Of a stretch of 64,000 nt of DNA, positions 45,870 to 54,930 are shown in pieces. The DNA is from Ixodes scapularis (Eukaryota > Arthropoda > Arachnida > Ixodida > Ixodidae). Below the pieces are notes generated by a model. It was not told the origin of the DNA. It did not search any database and saw only the letters and a list, made by a program, of their open reading frames with translations. Position 1 is the first letter of the stretch. Every line of letters starts with the position of its first letter. The stretch lies in NCBI RefSeq assembly GCF_016920785.2, contig NW_024609857.1:71608252-71672251 (forward strand), read 5' to 3'. Both the position numbers and the translations under genes were made by a program.

Positions 45870-46570
45870 AAAATTGGAATTGAATTTGTATGGAACTTTA
45901 TGGGAGAGCGCATAAAATAAACCGAGATCACGACATTCCTACATTGAAAATCCAAGAGAAATCATCTCCGTCAGTTTAGTCGGTCGCCACCGGTCGCCCA
46001 CCCGGAGTTAGAGTTCGCGGTGCTCCACATAGATGGCGCCACAGAAAAAGAGAAACCCGAGGGGGACACAATCCGGTCGCTCATTTGGCTCTCGTTTCCC
46101 CACCTGTCTATCTTACACCCTGCCTGGGGTTTTTGAAGTGCACCACACAGTAGTGGTACGCGATCGCACGCCGGTACGGTGCTCATTCAGATCGAAACGG
46201 GCAGAGGTGTGGATTGAACCCAGGACCCCTGCCAGGGCCGGTTTGCTCATCTTGCGGCTGCGGTCGCGGCTGCGGCCAGGAGGGATTTTTACGTCACGTG
46301 ACCAGCTCCATGGGGACAAGGAAGTACCTAGCGTCCCTGCCTAATGGCGGAGAGATCCGCATCGCTTCAAGCACAAAAGCCTAATTTCGCTCGCAGAAAC
46401 TGATTGCAGGGACTTTCATCTGGAATCTAATTGACCGCCCCTTTATACTGTAGGAGCGGCAGGTAAAGTTACGGCCAGGGAGGGTAAATAGGAGCCAAAA
46501 TAAAGAGGAAACCACAGGAGATAAAAGCGGTAGCAGTATATTTATCCGCCTCCGCCGGCGCCGGCGCCTC

Positions 46571-46655
46571 GTCCCTGCTGCTGTGGTCGAGAGGTTTAAG
46601 CGCCGGTACTCGTCGTCGCGGCGTGAAACTTCCAGGTTCAAATCGCGATAGGGAC
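46571..46655 (+). repeat. tRNA-like sequence in left arm
   Basis: Begins GTCCCTG and ends TAGGGAC, which can pair as an acceptor stem. TGGTCGAGAGGTTTAAGCG is A-box-like and GGTTCAAATC is a B box. Arrangement is Ser/Leu-tRNA-like, but the T stem is mispaired, so this is a tRNA relic or SINE head, not a functional gene. Confidence 0.55.
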
Positions 46656-46849
46656 TACTTTTTTTTTTTCTTTTTTTTGTATTTTGTGAGCGTCTTACCT
46701 TTTAGCTGTGATCCTTTTTAGGAAATCATCCACTTGCACTACTGCGCCTTTCACGGTTTTTTCTGTTAGTCCCACCTGTTCAATCGAAACATTGGAAAGA
46801 AAAAAAAAAAAGATGAACGCAAGTTAACGCGCTAATACAATCATTTCAT

Positions 46850-46930
46850 TCCATTTGTTGATCCAAAGTCATTTTAGGAGTGTGCATTAGAGTGAGGGAC
46901 CTAAAATGACTTTGGATCATAAATGGAATT
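46850..46930. repeat. Short perfect-stem palindrome in the spacer
   Basis: ATTCCATTTGTTGATCCAAA is matched by the inverse GATCATAAATGGAAT, with GATCCAAAGTCATTTTAGG facing CCTAAAATGACTTTGGATC around a 20-base loop. A partial third copy (TTCCAAAGTCATTTAGG) follows at 46957. Confidence 0.75.
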
Positions 46931-47672
46931 AATTATAATGAATTCCATTTGTTGTTCCAAAGTCATTTAGGTGTTTGCATTAGAGAGAGGGTTTGCGATG
47001 TCGACGCCTGATTCATTTTTGCATTCGGTCGTGATCGTCCGCTAATCTAACTAAAATTCAACAAGTAATGTGGTAATGTTACAAAACGATTGCTACAACA
47101 AAATGTAAAGAGTATAAATATACTCTTTACCACATTCCATGCAAGTAACAGTATGATCGCCTTTATTTCGGTTTACTACTTTCTCAGACGTTTGACTTGC
47201 TGCCTTGCCTGTAGGATTTCGCTCAATCAGTGTAGCCACAGTTGCTAGTCTTTTTTTTTCTTTTTGCTTGTTTTTTTTTTTTTTTTTAATTGTCACAATT
47301 GCAGTTTTTATTAATCCTAAATAGGCGTCTCTTGTTATTGAAAGGAATCGTAGCAAGAGCGTTGTATATTTAAAAACACATAAAACTAGTTGCTGGGGAA
47401 AGGATACTTGTTTCGGCTCCGTTAGTGTGAAAGCCATAGCGATGCTGTTATCTTGGTTTCCTTTTAATGAACATTTTGAAATGATTGTATTAGCGCGTTA
47501 ACTTGCGTTGATCTTCTTTTTTTTTTCTTCCCGGTGTTTCGATTGAACAGGTGGGACTAACAGTAAAAACCGTGTAAGGCGCAGTAGTGCAAGTGGATGA
47601 TTTCCTAAAAAGGATCACAGTTAAAAAGTAAGACACGCGCAAAATACAAAAAAGAAAAAGAAAAACAAAGAA

Positions 47673-47756
47673 GTCCCTAGTGCGATTTAAACCCGGAACT
47701 TCCACACCGCGACGACAAATACCGGCGGTTTAACCTCTCGACCATAGCAGAACGCG
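47673..47756 (-). repeat. tRNA-like sequence in right arm
   Basis: Inverted counterpart of the 46571-46655 relic: minus strand TGGTCGAGAGGTTAAACCGC (A-box-like) and GGGTTTAAATCGC (B-box-like), ending CTAGGGAC. Confidence 0.5.
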
Positions 47757-47902
47757 CGAGGTGCCGGCGCCGGAGGAGGTAGATAAATATGCTGCTACCG
47801 CTTTTATCTCGTGTGGTTTCTTCTTTATTTTGGCTCCTATTTACCCTCCCTGGCCGTAACTTTACCTGCCGCTCCTACAGTATAACGGGGCGGTCAATTG
47901 GA

Positions 47903-48080
47903 GAGAGAGAGAGAGGTAGCGTGAGAGAAGCAGGGGAGGTTGTTCTAGCGGGAATGCTGAACTGGTTCCCCATAAAAGAAGCAGAGAGAAAGGAAAGAAG
48001 GGGGATAAAGAAAGGGGGAAGGAAAATAGAGAAAAATAAAATAAAGACGTGAACGCGCTAAGAGTTAATCTCGAGTTATT
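47903..48080 (-). other. LINE 3' UTR with CT-rich tail
   Basis: Minus-strand pyrimidine-rich sequence (TTTATTTTATTTTTCTC, CCTTCCCCC) ending in a CT repeat directly at the target duplication. No AATAAA before the end is seen on this strand. Confidence 0.65.
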
Positions 48081-51000
48081 TCACAGGCGATTTGCGACAC
48101 CGGATTCGTCGAGGAAGTTCAGTAGCAGGTGTTGTATTACTTGGCGGCGACGGGGCGAACCACTTGGATAGATGATGTCCTCGTCGTCTGGATCACGAAG
48201 TCCAATTCTGGCGAGCTCAGTGACGAACCGTTGACGTGGATCGCTATATTCTTCGCAGTTGAAGAGGATGTGGCAAATGCTTTCTTCATCGTTGCAGTTC
48301 GGACACTGGGAGCTCTTTATTGCAGATATTTTAAAAAGAAACGCATTTGTAAATGCACTTCTGCTGCGTATTCTTATGAGGAAAGTGCACTTCTCTCTTT
48401 TAAGACCCTTTGTGATGCATGGCTGATGTTTGGAGTATCTGGTTGGGGAAAGTTCAGTTATGTAACTTTTTATGGACTTTCGTGTCGCATTGAAATCTGT
48501 TGGACTGGGAATAGTGCGCGGCAGTCCATGTGCCGCTCCTGCGAGTTTATCGGCTTCGGAATTACCAAACAGTCCCACATGTGAAGGTACCCATTGAAAC
48601 GCAATGTTGAATCCAGAATTGTATAAGTGCTTTAACGTAAGTTGAATGGTGGCCGTCGTTTCGTCCATGGAGTCAGGATTACCTAGGCGTTGAAGTCCCG
48701 TTCTTGAATCGGTGACCAGCACTACAGTTTGTGGGGTATGTGAGGTGATGTAGTTAAGTGCCTTCTCAATGGCCTTAAGCTCTGCCGTGGTGGAGCTGAC
48801 CACCGCTTGAAAACGGCCGCTCCATGCCGTGTTCTCCTTTGGTATAACAAAGGCCGCGGTAGCGCTGCACGTTCCGAAGTGAACGGAGCCATCGGTATAT
48901 ACCTGTAGAGCTCCTGGGTATTTTGAGGAAAGGACCTCCTCAGCAATTTGCCGCAGTACAATTCCTGGTAGATTTCCCTTCCTATACACTCCCGGGAGAT
49001 GTAGATCGTACATTACTGGTGGTTCGCGCCATGGCGGTTCTTCAGCGCAAGTTAGGGGACGAGATTTCTGGAGCGATGGTTCAACGTTGTATAGCTCTTG
49101 TAAATGTAGGGTGAAATTGGAACGCCTTGCTTCTAGTTTCTTGAGCAACGTCACTCCACTTCTGGTTTGATGAAGACGTACAAGTTGATTAAGTGTCGAT
49201 TGTGTCGCTCTCAGGTTAAGGTCTAGAGATGAGCTCTCTGCATAAACGCACTCATTAGGTGCTGCTCTCGGAACGCCTAAGGCGGTTCGTAGTCCTCGGC
49301 GGTGGATGCGTTCTAAGCGAGTTTTTTGTGTGTCAGAGAGATGCGTGAAAGGTAGGGCATATATCATGCGGCTCACAACAAGTGAAGTGTGTAGCCCAAG
49401 CATGGATCTTGGAGCATTTCCCCATCTTAGTCCACCAATGCGCCGAATGGCATTCACGAATTTAGTTGATGCTTCGGCTATCCTGTCAGCTTGCTTTTTC
49501 CCTTTTAATCTTGGGTCTAAGGTAACGCCGAGGAACTTGTACACTTTGACGCGTTGAATTTCGCTCTTGCTAATATTTAGTTTAATATTATGGCATGAGC
49601 GTCTCTTCGGGTGCGGTAGAATCATATACGCAGTTTTCTCTTTTGAAACGTTGAGTCCTACTGCATCCAAATAGTCTAAAACTGTGTCGATTGCTGGCTG
49701 CATAGCATTCTTTAACGTGTCCCGTCTTGTTGCACTCGTCCAGAGGCAGATATCATCTGCATACACAGAGCACGTTGTATAAGGAGACGTTCTTTTAATA
49801 GCTGGAGGAAGGCCTGCCATTGCGATATTGAACAATATGGGGCTGAGGACGCAACCTTGCGGAAGTCCAATATTTCGATGATGTGTGACGCTTAGGGTGT
49901 TTCCAAGGCGTACTTGGAAACATCGGTTGCTCATAAATGCAGACAGAAACGTCTGGACACGCCCGGTGATGCCGATTCTGGTAAGTTCTTGAAGGACAGA
50001 TAGGATGCTGACATTATCAAAGGCCTTTTCTACGTCGAAGAAAACAGCAAGTGTTGTGTTTCCTGTCCTTCCTCCATGCTCGACACTGCTGACAAAATCC
50101 AGTAGACTATCTGATGCGCTAAGTTTTGGACGAAACCCTGTCATTTCGTCTGGAAGTAACTTCTGACGTTCCAGGAACCAAGCTAGTCGACTTTGAATTA
50201 ACCGTTCCATCAGCTTTGCGACGCATGAAGTCAGTGCTACTGGTCTGTACGAGGTAGGCAGCTCTGGTGGTTTTCCAGGTTTCTGTACGGGGACAATCGT
50301 TGAGAGTTTCCACTCATCTGGCACTCTTCCAGATTCCCAAACTTCGTTAAACAAGCGAAGCAGGGAAGAAAATCCATAGGGAGGAAGGTTTTGCAAAGCT
50401 TGGTAGGAGATTCCGTCAGGGCCAGTGGCGCTGTGGCGACGGCATTTCCGTAGAGCCACTGTCAGCTCATTTTCTGTGAACGGGTCATCTAAGAGACTTG
50501 CCTTGCGGTTTACTGGAGCTGGCCGCAGCAATGTACGAGCCTGGTTAGAGTATGAAATGGCAAATTCTTCGGCTAGGTCAGGCAAGTTTGTCTGTTGAGC
50601 AAGCGCTAATGTATCGAAGGGTCGAACCGGACGTCTGTTTCCGCTTAGGCAGCGAATCACCCTGCAGACTTTGCCAAAAGAGGTTCGTGAATTCGATTCT
50701 TCACAAAATTTTCTCCATTGGCTCCTGAGGAGCCGGTTGGCGTATCTCTTGAAGACTGTACATATTCGGTTGAATTTTATCTTGTTCTCGAGAATCGGGT
50801 GTCGTCGGTAGCGAATCTGTGCCCTGCGACGAGCTGCGGAGAGATTCAGCAGCTTTAAGTCCGGGGATGGGAAGTGTTCTGGTAATCGAATAGTTCTTGT
50901 GCTGTTTCTTAGTGCTGTCTTTATTGCATCAATGATATCATCGTTCGTAGAGTCAAGTGTGAAGCGAAACGTGTCCCAGTGGATAACATGACATACTTTC

Positions 51001-51686
51001 TTTTTAGTGTTGGAACAACCCCTGATCTGAATCCAAATAGGAAAATGGTCGCTTCCCATTGTATCAGGTGCCGTGGACCATCTAACGTTGAGGGATGGAT
51101 CATGCGCTGTAACATCTATTGCTGTAAAAGTCGATGGTACTCGCAAGTATGTCGGGCTGCCCGTATTTGCCACCACAAGTCCTACTTCATCGAAAAGTTC
51201 TTCGAGTTTCCTTCCTCGGCGATCTGATCGTACGTTACCCCACATTGTATGATGCGCGTTGAAGTCTCCGCATATGATAAGGTCTTGGCGATGTTGTAGA
51301 CACCAGCTTTGGAAGCGGTCGAACATGTCCGTGTTGCTTCCGGGACGTATGTATAGAGAGACAACAAGTACCGTTTTCTTTCCAATGCGTACCTTAGCTG
51401 CAACAAATTCTGCGTCTTCCGTACATAAATCAGTGGTTGGGATTTGACACTGGGGAAGCTCTCGGCGAATAAAAAGGGCTGCGCTCCCATTCGGAAAAGT
51501 CGAAATTGATGGGCACGTGTAAGTCTTGTACCCAGATAAGGAACAACCACTTCGGAGGCCAGCCTCCGAAAAAGCCAAAACGGGTATTGGCGACTGTTTG
51601 ATATATAATTTGATTTCAGAGAGTTTTGAATTCAGACCTCTGCAGTTCCATTGGAGTATTGTTGGGTATTCTTGTTTACCAGTCAT
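48081..51686 (-). CDS. LINE ORF2: endonuclease, reverse transcriptase, RNase H (1201 aa)
   Basis: This is the polymerase protein that nicks target DNA and copies the element RNA. An APE-type endonuclease fills residues 1-225: LQWNCRGLNSK (Asn), FSEAGLRSG (Glu), ICGDFNAHHTMWG (Asp/Asn) and MGSDHFPIWI (catalytic His). RT spans roughly 400-720: SYRPVALTSCVAKLMERLI, AVFFDVEKAFDNV (motif A), IGLPQGCVLSPILFNIAMAG (motif B) and CSVYADDICLW (motif C). RNase H follows near 935-1070: QVYTDGSVHFG, TAELKAIEKAL, VLVTDSRTG and FGNSEADKLAG supply the D-E-D-D residues. A C-terminal CPNCNDEESICHILFNC knuckle ends the protein. RNase H plus a knuckled ORF1 is the I-clade plan; Loa or R1 relatives cannot be excluded. 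No stop or frameshift; normal family length. Confidence 0.93.
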   Translation of the reverse strand: MTGKQEYPTILQWNCRGLNSKLSEIKLYIKQSPIPVLAFSEAGLRSGCSLSGYKTYTCPSISTFPNGSAALFIRRELPQCQIPTTDLCTEDAEFVAAKVRIGKKTVLVVSLYIRPGSNTDMFDRFQSWCLQHRQDLIICGDFNAHHTMWGNVRSDRRGRKLEELFDEVGLVVANTGSPTYLRVPSTFTAIDVTAHDPSLNVRWSTAPDTMGSDHFPIWIQIRGCSNTKKKVCHVIHWDTFRFTLDSTNDDIIDAIKTALRNSTRTIRLPEHFPSPDLKLLNLSAARRRAQIRYRRHPILENKIKFNRICTVFKRYANRLLRSQWRKFCEESNSRTSFGKVCRVIRCLSGNRRPVRPFDTLALAQQTNLPDLAEEFAISYSNQARTLLRPAPVNRKASLLDDPFTENELTVALRKCRRHSATGPDGISYQALQNLPPYGFSSLLRLFNEVWESGRVPDEWKLSTIVPVQKPGKPPELPTSYRPVALTSCVAKLMERLIQSRLAWFLERQKLLPDEMTGFRPKLSASDSLLDFVSSVEHGGRTGNTTLAVFFDVEKAFDNVSILSVLQELTRIGITGRVQTFLSAFMSNRCFQVRLGNTLSVTHHRNIGLPQGCVLSPILFNIAMAGLPPAIKRTSPYTTCSVYADDICLWTSATRRDTLKNAMQPAIDTVLDYLDAVGLNVSKEKTAYMILPHPKRRSCHNIKLNISKSEIQRVKVYKFLGVTLDPRLKGKKQADRIAEASTKFVNAIRRIGGLRWGNAPRSMLGLHTSLVVSRMIYALPFTHLSDTQKTRLERIHRRGLRTALGVPRAAPNECVYAESSSLDLNLRATQSTLNQLVRLHQTRSGVTLLKKLEARRSNFTLHLQELYNVEPSLQKSRPLTCAEEPPWREPPVMYDLHLPGVYRKGNLPGIVLRQIAEEVLSSKYPGALQVYTDGSVHFGTCSATAAFVIPKENTAWSGRFQAVVSSTTAELKAIEKALNYITSHTPQTVVLVTDSRTGLQRLGNPDSMDETTATIQLTLKHLYNSGFNIAFQWVPSHVGLFGNSEADKLAGAAHGLPRTIPSPTDFNATRKSIKSYITELSPTRYSKHQPCITKGLKREKCTFLIRIRSRSAFTNAFLFKISAIKSSQCPNCNDEESICHILFNCEEYSDPRQRFVTELARIGLRDPDDEDIIYPSGSPRRRQVIQHLLLNFLDESGVANRL

Positions 51687-51779
51687 ATTGATTTGTTATC
51701 TGTGCCTGCAGTTTTCCTCTGTTATATTGTCGAAAGTGTATTGTCTTCAAGTTGCCGGTTGTGACAATTTATTTCTTGA

Positions 51780-53318
51780 TTATAGTGCAAGGATGGCCTC
51801 TAGGCACAATATACCCTTAAGGGCCGTTTTGACCTCTCCTGCTGGTAGACCTTCCATGACTTTTCTAATAGTTGCAAATACTGCTTTTACGATTGTCATT
51901 TTGGGACTCTCAGCGGCATCTTCACGCTCAGGAAGTGTTGTGCTTACCGGAGAAGCTTTAATCACCTTTGATTCTTCCGTTGAACCACTTGTTCCGCCGC
52001 TGGTGGAGGTCCTCGAACCTGCAGGCGTCACGGTCTCTTTTGATGGTATAACGCCGCAGTCGTTCGGACGTGCGTCTAAAAGAGCGGCTCTGTAACTTTT
52101 TCCTCCAGGCTTCTTGGGCATCCTCCGTGGGTTATTTCTTTGTTTACCAGGCTGGAAGATAGTTGGCGTCTCCGACGAGGCATCTTCAATCGGGGAAAGT
52201 CGTGGGAAGTCATCTGGGCCTGCTGAAAATTTAACTTCCTGTTGCTGTGGTTTTGGTCCACGAAGGAATGCTTTAGTACGTGCCAGTGCTGCAAGTCGGA
52301 CCTTGCAGTTAACGTAGCTTGCGGGGTGAGGATCACCACAGTTGGCGCATTTTACGGTGACCTCTTTAGAGCAAGAGGTTATGTCATGGGGACCTCCACA
52401 TTTCTTACACTTTGTTTCCCCTTTGCAGTATTTTGCTACGTGTCCTATGGCTTGGCACTTGAAGCAGCGTGGTGGGGGCACTACGTGCTCTACTACGTCA
52501 TGTCTTGTGAAGCCAAGATTTACCTGGCTTGGCCTTTCAGTGTTTGGACGGAAGGTTAGGAGAACTTTGTCCGTTGTAATAGCTGCGGCTCCAGGTTGAC
52601 CATGTCGGTGAAAGAGACGCCGAACAGCAATGACTCCCTCTGGCGCAAGGTAATCTAACAGCTGAGCGTCTGAGTACCACTCGGGAACACCCCTGATGAG
52701 TCCGTGATTTTGTAGATATGTTGCGGACACGGAAGCTTGAACTTCAATGCCACACAGATTCTTCACTTTTAGCAATCGTCTGACTGCTTCCTCTTCGGCG
52801 ATCTCCACACGGAGACCTCCACGTGCCGTGAAATGGTGGCGCAGTAGTTTCCCACCTGCTGCTGCGCTGATCGCGCTACTGAGGTGTAATGGGTTCTGTT
52901 GCTGTAGGCGGCAAGTCTCATCCTTCGGAGTCAGAAGAACTGGCACGCCAGTGCTCCTTTTGCGGCGATGTTCCACGAGGATGAAGCCATCTTCGTTGTC
53001 ATCCATTAGGTCACCAGTGTCATTATCGTCGGCGATGATCGTAGATTCTGAAGAGACGCTTTCATTTTCTTCATCGTCTCTTTCTTTTCTACGTTTCACT
53101 GGGTTACGTGGGCGCATATTATCTGCGGTCGATGCATCTTTCTTGCGGCAATGAGAAAGAACGTCACCGCTTGTTCCAGGCGTGTCTAAGTGAGTCATAA
53201 GTCGAAGCTGTGGAGTCCGAAAAAGCCTCCGGGTATTACCTTCGGGTTCCAGGGACCCAGCAGGCAGCCGTGAGCCCCTGGGGTGGCAGTGGTCGACAGG
53301 GAGTGGCTGATTTTCCAC
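51780..53318 (-). CDS. LINE ORF1: gag-like RNA-binding protein (512 aa)
   Basis: This protein would coat the element RNA and form the RNP with ORF2. The N-terminal 150 residues are charged and low-complexity (RKERDDEENESVSSE). The middle (about 160-280) fits the Gag-like fold of I/Jockey ORF1s (LRVEIAEEEAVRRLLKVKNL; TYLQNHGLIRGVPEWYSD). Three zinc knuckles follow: CFKCQAIGHVAKYC, CKKCGGPHDITSC and CANCGDPHPASYVNC (CCHC, with family-typical spacing). The C-terminus is Ser/Thr-rich. It lies 93 bp upstream of ORF2, so ORF2 probably depends on reinitiation or a similar mechanism. The start at 53318 is the first ATG after the 5' UTR. Confidence 0.9.
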   Translation of the reverse strand: MENQPLPVDHCHPRGSRLPAGSLEPEGNTRRLFRTPQLRLMTHLDTPGTSGDVLSHCRKKDASTADNMRPRNPVKRRKERDDEENESVSSESTIIADDNDTGDLMDDNEDGFILVEHRRKRSTGVPVLLTPKDETCRLQQQNPLHLSSAISAAAGGKLLRHHFTARGGLRVEIAEEEAVRRLLKVKNLCGIEVQASVSATYLQNHGLIRGVPEWYSDAQLLDYLAPEGVIAVRRLFHRHGQPGAAAITTDKVLLTFRPNTERPSQVNLGFTRHDVVEHVVPPPRCFKCQAIGHVAKYCKGETKCKKCGGPHDITSCSKEVTVKCANCGDPHPASYVNCKVRLAALARTKAFLRGPKPQQQEVKFSAGPDDFPRLSPIEDASSETPTIFQPGKQRNNPRRMPKKPGGKSYRAALLDARPNDCGVIPSKETVTPAGSRTSTSGGTSGSTEESKVIKASPVSTTLPEREDAAESPKMTIVKAVFATIRKVMEGLPAGEVKTALKGILCLEAILAL

Positions 53319-53386
53319 AAAATATTTGAAAATTCGAGGAGCGTAGAAAGCAGCGATCCTGATACTAACAGTCTTCTTCTTCTTTC
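53319..53386 (-). promoter_or_regulatory. LINE 5' UTR, likely internal promoter
   Basis: Begins GAAAGAAGAAGAAGACTG just inside the duplication and contains GTTAGTATCAGGATCGCTGC. I-type LINEs use downstream internal promoters; no specific DPE or Inr can be proved here. Confidence 0.4.
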
Positions 53387-53594
53387 GCGGTCAATTGGAC
53401 TCGAGTTGAAAGTCCCTGCAATCAGTAACTGCGAGCGACATTAGGCTTTTGTGCTTGAAGCGATCCGGATCTCTCCACCATTAGGCAGGGACGCTAGGTA
53501 CTTCCTTGTCCCCATGGAGCTAGTCACGTGACGTAAAAATCCCTCTTGGCCGCGGCCGCCGCCGCAGCCGCAAGATGAGCAAACCGGCCCTGGG

Positions 53595-53690
53595 TTCTGC
53601 AGCGCGAGTTTTCGCTCCATGTGCTCCCAGCTGGTGTGCGCCAGAGCCGTAGCGCTAGCCCACTCGGCCACCGATCCCCCTTCTAAACGC
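53595..53690 (-). repeat. tRNA-Ser-like SINE head
   Basis: Minus strand GGATCGGTGGCCGAGTGGGC followed by TAGCGCTACGGCTC is a close match to the 5' half of class II tRNA (GTGGCCGAGTGG-TAAGGCG, A box). GGGTTCTGCAGC-type B-box remnants follow, leading into the inverted-repeat arm. Tick tRNA-Ser-derived SINEs (Ruka-type) are the likely relatives; assignment is inference. Confidence 0.5.
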
Positions 53691-53699
53691 GCTATGCAG

Positions 53700-54040
53700 T
53701 AGCGCACGTACAAGACGCAGTTTCGTGAAACCGACTTATCGTGACGGTGTTTCAAGAGACATCACTCTAGCTAGCACTAACGGTAATTTGTTTAAAGCAC
53801 ACCTTATTTTCAGTCCATGCTCAGGAAGCTGCCAAAAAACCTGGTCGAGTTGCTTGACGCATTCCTCGACGAGGAGCTTTGTGGAACGTGCATTGGAACG
53901 TGGGCAGAAATAGGCCACACGTTCTTTGATTAAGACCGAAAACTCGCACAACCATCACGATGGTGTGGTGAGCAGGGCTGCAGGTTTCAATACAAAACGT
54001 CTTCATTGAGCCAAGAGATTACGGCGTAAGTTCGAAGAGC
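53700..54040. other. No gene assigned
   Basis: A minus-strand frame at 53736-53951 (71 aa, with KLLVEECVKQLDQVFWQLPE) looks protein-like in composition, but I do not recognise a family and it ends without support on either side. Confidence 0.35.
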
Positions 54041-54055
54041 CTAAAGTGGCTGCCC

Positions 54056-54214
54056 TAAAGCGTGTTTCACAAACAGCGGTTTTGGCCCTAGAGCGGCGCG
54101 ATTTCTGCCGTCGCGGCGCTCGTGCCGCTCAAGCGCTGCGGCTGGCCAGAGCGCCGCGACGGCAGAAATCGAGACGCTCTAGGGCCAAAATTGCTGCATG
54201 TGAAACACGCTTTA
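54056..54214. mobile_element. hAT-type palindromic MITE (8-bp duplication GGCTGCCC)
   Basis: 159 bp; ends TAAAGCGTGTTTCACA and its inverse TGTGAAACACGCTTTA; GGCTGCCC at 54048-54055 and 54215-54222. Arms pair through GGCCCTAGAGCG and TTTCTGCCGTCGCGGCGCT, so it folds almost completely. Confidence 0.88.
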
Positions 54215-54930
54215 GGCTGCCCTCTTCTACGAAGCCGCGACGATGGATTCGCTGCTCTTGGTCGATCTTATAAATCTTGTACTGAAGATGCTGATTCACA
54301 GGAAAGGTGATGATGATAAGTATATAAGCGCCCTTGTTTGGCTGAAAGCGGCGGTGCAACGATTTTATGATTAAAAGAATTTGCATCTCGTCATTTTTAG
54401 GTTGTTTATCGTGTCCCGGAGGATAGAGAAAACAACTCCTTCATTGAAAATGTCACGATTCCGCTGCATAGTCGCAAAGCAAAAGTCGAGCTTTTTCCAA
54501 ACCTGCAGCCCCAAGTGGCAGCCGAAGGAACTACGCCGAAAAGACTACGTGACCTCGCTCGGCTCTAAGCTGCAGCATAACGCCCGCTCACGTCAGCAGA
54601 GAGATGGAGAGGAATCTTCCTTCCAGAGAGCACACGGGAACCTACACGGCACCCCGAATTGCGTCACTAGGAGGGGGACCAGGTGTGACCCTGAAGGCTG
54701 GGAGTGAGTTGAGGGGTGCCCGAAATGCCAATATTTATCTTTTTTTTACGCAACAACTAGGGCACGCAGGCGAGATCGGTTTTCTGTTCTTTCCTTCAGA
54801 AGTGTCAGAGGGCAACTTCCAGAAATCTTTCACCGATGTCCAGAAATCGTTGCACCCCCCCCCCCCCCCCTTTAATGTGCTGGATCGATTTTAAAACAAG
54901 TACTGCCACGCTGGTGTGTGCTGGGACACA
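54215..54930. other. No recognisable gene
   Basis: Mixed-composition sequence with overlapping short frames and a C17 tract near 54857-54870. No domain seen. Confidence 0.4.

Larger units (their letters stand above)
43372..46122. mobile_element. hAT-type element carrying a LINE (8-bp duplication CCTGGGGT)
   Basis: 2751 bp; ends CAGGGTGTAAGATAGACAGG and its exact inverse, continuing through TGGGGAAACG; then a second shared block GACCGGATTGTGT about 60 bp in from each end. CCTGGGGT lies at 43364-43371 and 46123-46130. The termini are close to those of the MITE at 42873, so both belong to one family. No hAT transposase is present; the interior is a non-LTR RT gene. Confidence 0.88.
42815..46231 (-). 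repeat. SINE-like repeat, copy 3, split by two hAT elements
   Basis: Minus-strand pieces at 46131-46231 (GGGTTCAATCCACACC, TCGATCTGAATGAGCACCGT), 43328-43363 (GGCTAACGGTTGTACAGCAC, TGGCTAAATTTCACATC) and about 42815-42864 (GGCTGACCAACTTCGCGCTG) join in the same order as copies 1 and 2. The gaps are exactly the two hAT elements with their target duplications. Confidence 0.75.
47903..53386 (-). mobile_element. Complete I-type non-LTR retrotransposon
   Basis: 5.48 kb, flanked by a 13-bp duplication GCGGTCAATTGGA (47890-47902 and 53387-53399). It has a 5' UTR of about 70 bp, ORF1 (512 aa, zinc knuckles), a 93-bp gap, ORF2 (1201 aa, endonuclease, RT, RNase H, C-terminal knuckle) and a 3' UTR of about 180 bp ending in (TC)7 at the duplication instead of poly(A). 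Both ORFs are open and all catalytic motifs I can check are present. It interrupts the right arm of a giant inverted repeat. Confidence 0.92.
46233..53595. mobile_element. Giant inverted repeat (foldback) split by a LINE
   Basis: The left arm (46233-46851) is inverted at 47479-47902 plus 53400-53595; the right arm is interrupted by the I-type LINE. Shared blocks in order include CCGGTTTGCTCATCTTGCGG, TTTTTACGTCACGTGAC, TCCATGGGGACAAGGAAGTA, GATTGCAGGGACTTTC, AGGAGCGGCAGGTAAAGTTA and TTAACGCGCTAATACAATCA. The arms are about 620 bp with a 627-bp spacer. Arm identity looks near 90% by eye. No transposase is present and no target duplication is clear, so it may be a foldback element or two inverted copies of one dispersed repeat. 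Confidence 0.85.

Noticed and set aside
46571..46655. Functional tRNA gene
   Set aside because: The acceptor ends pair, but the T stem does not and no credible anticodon stem forms. It recurs inverted at 47.7 kb as repeat sequence.
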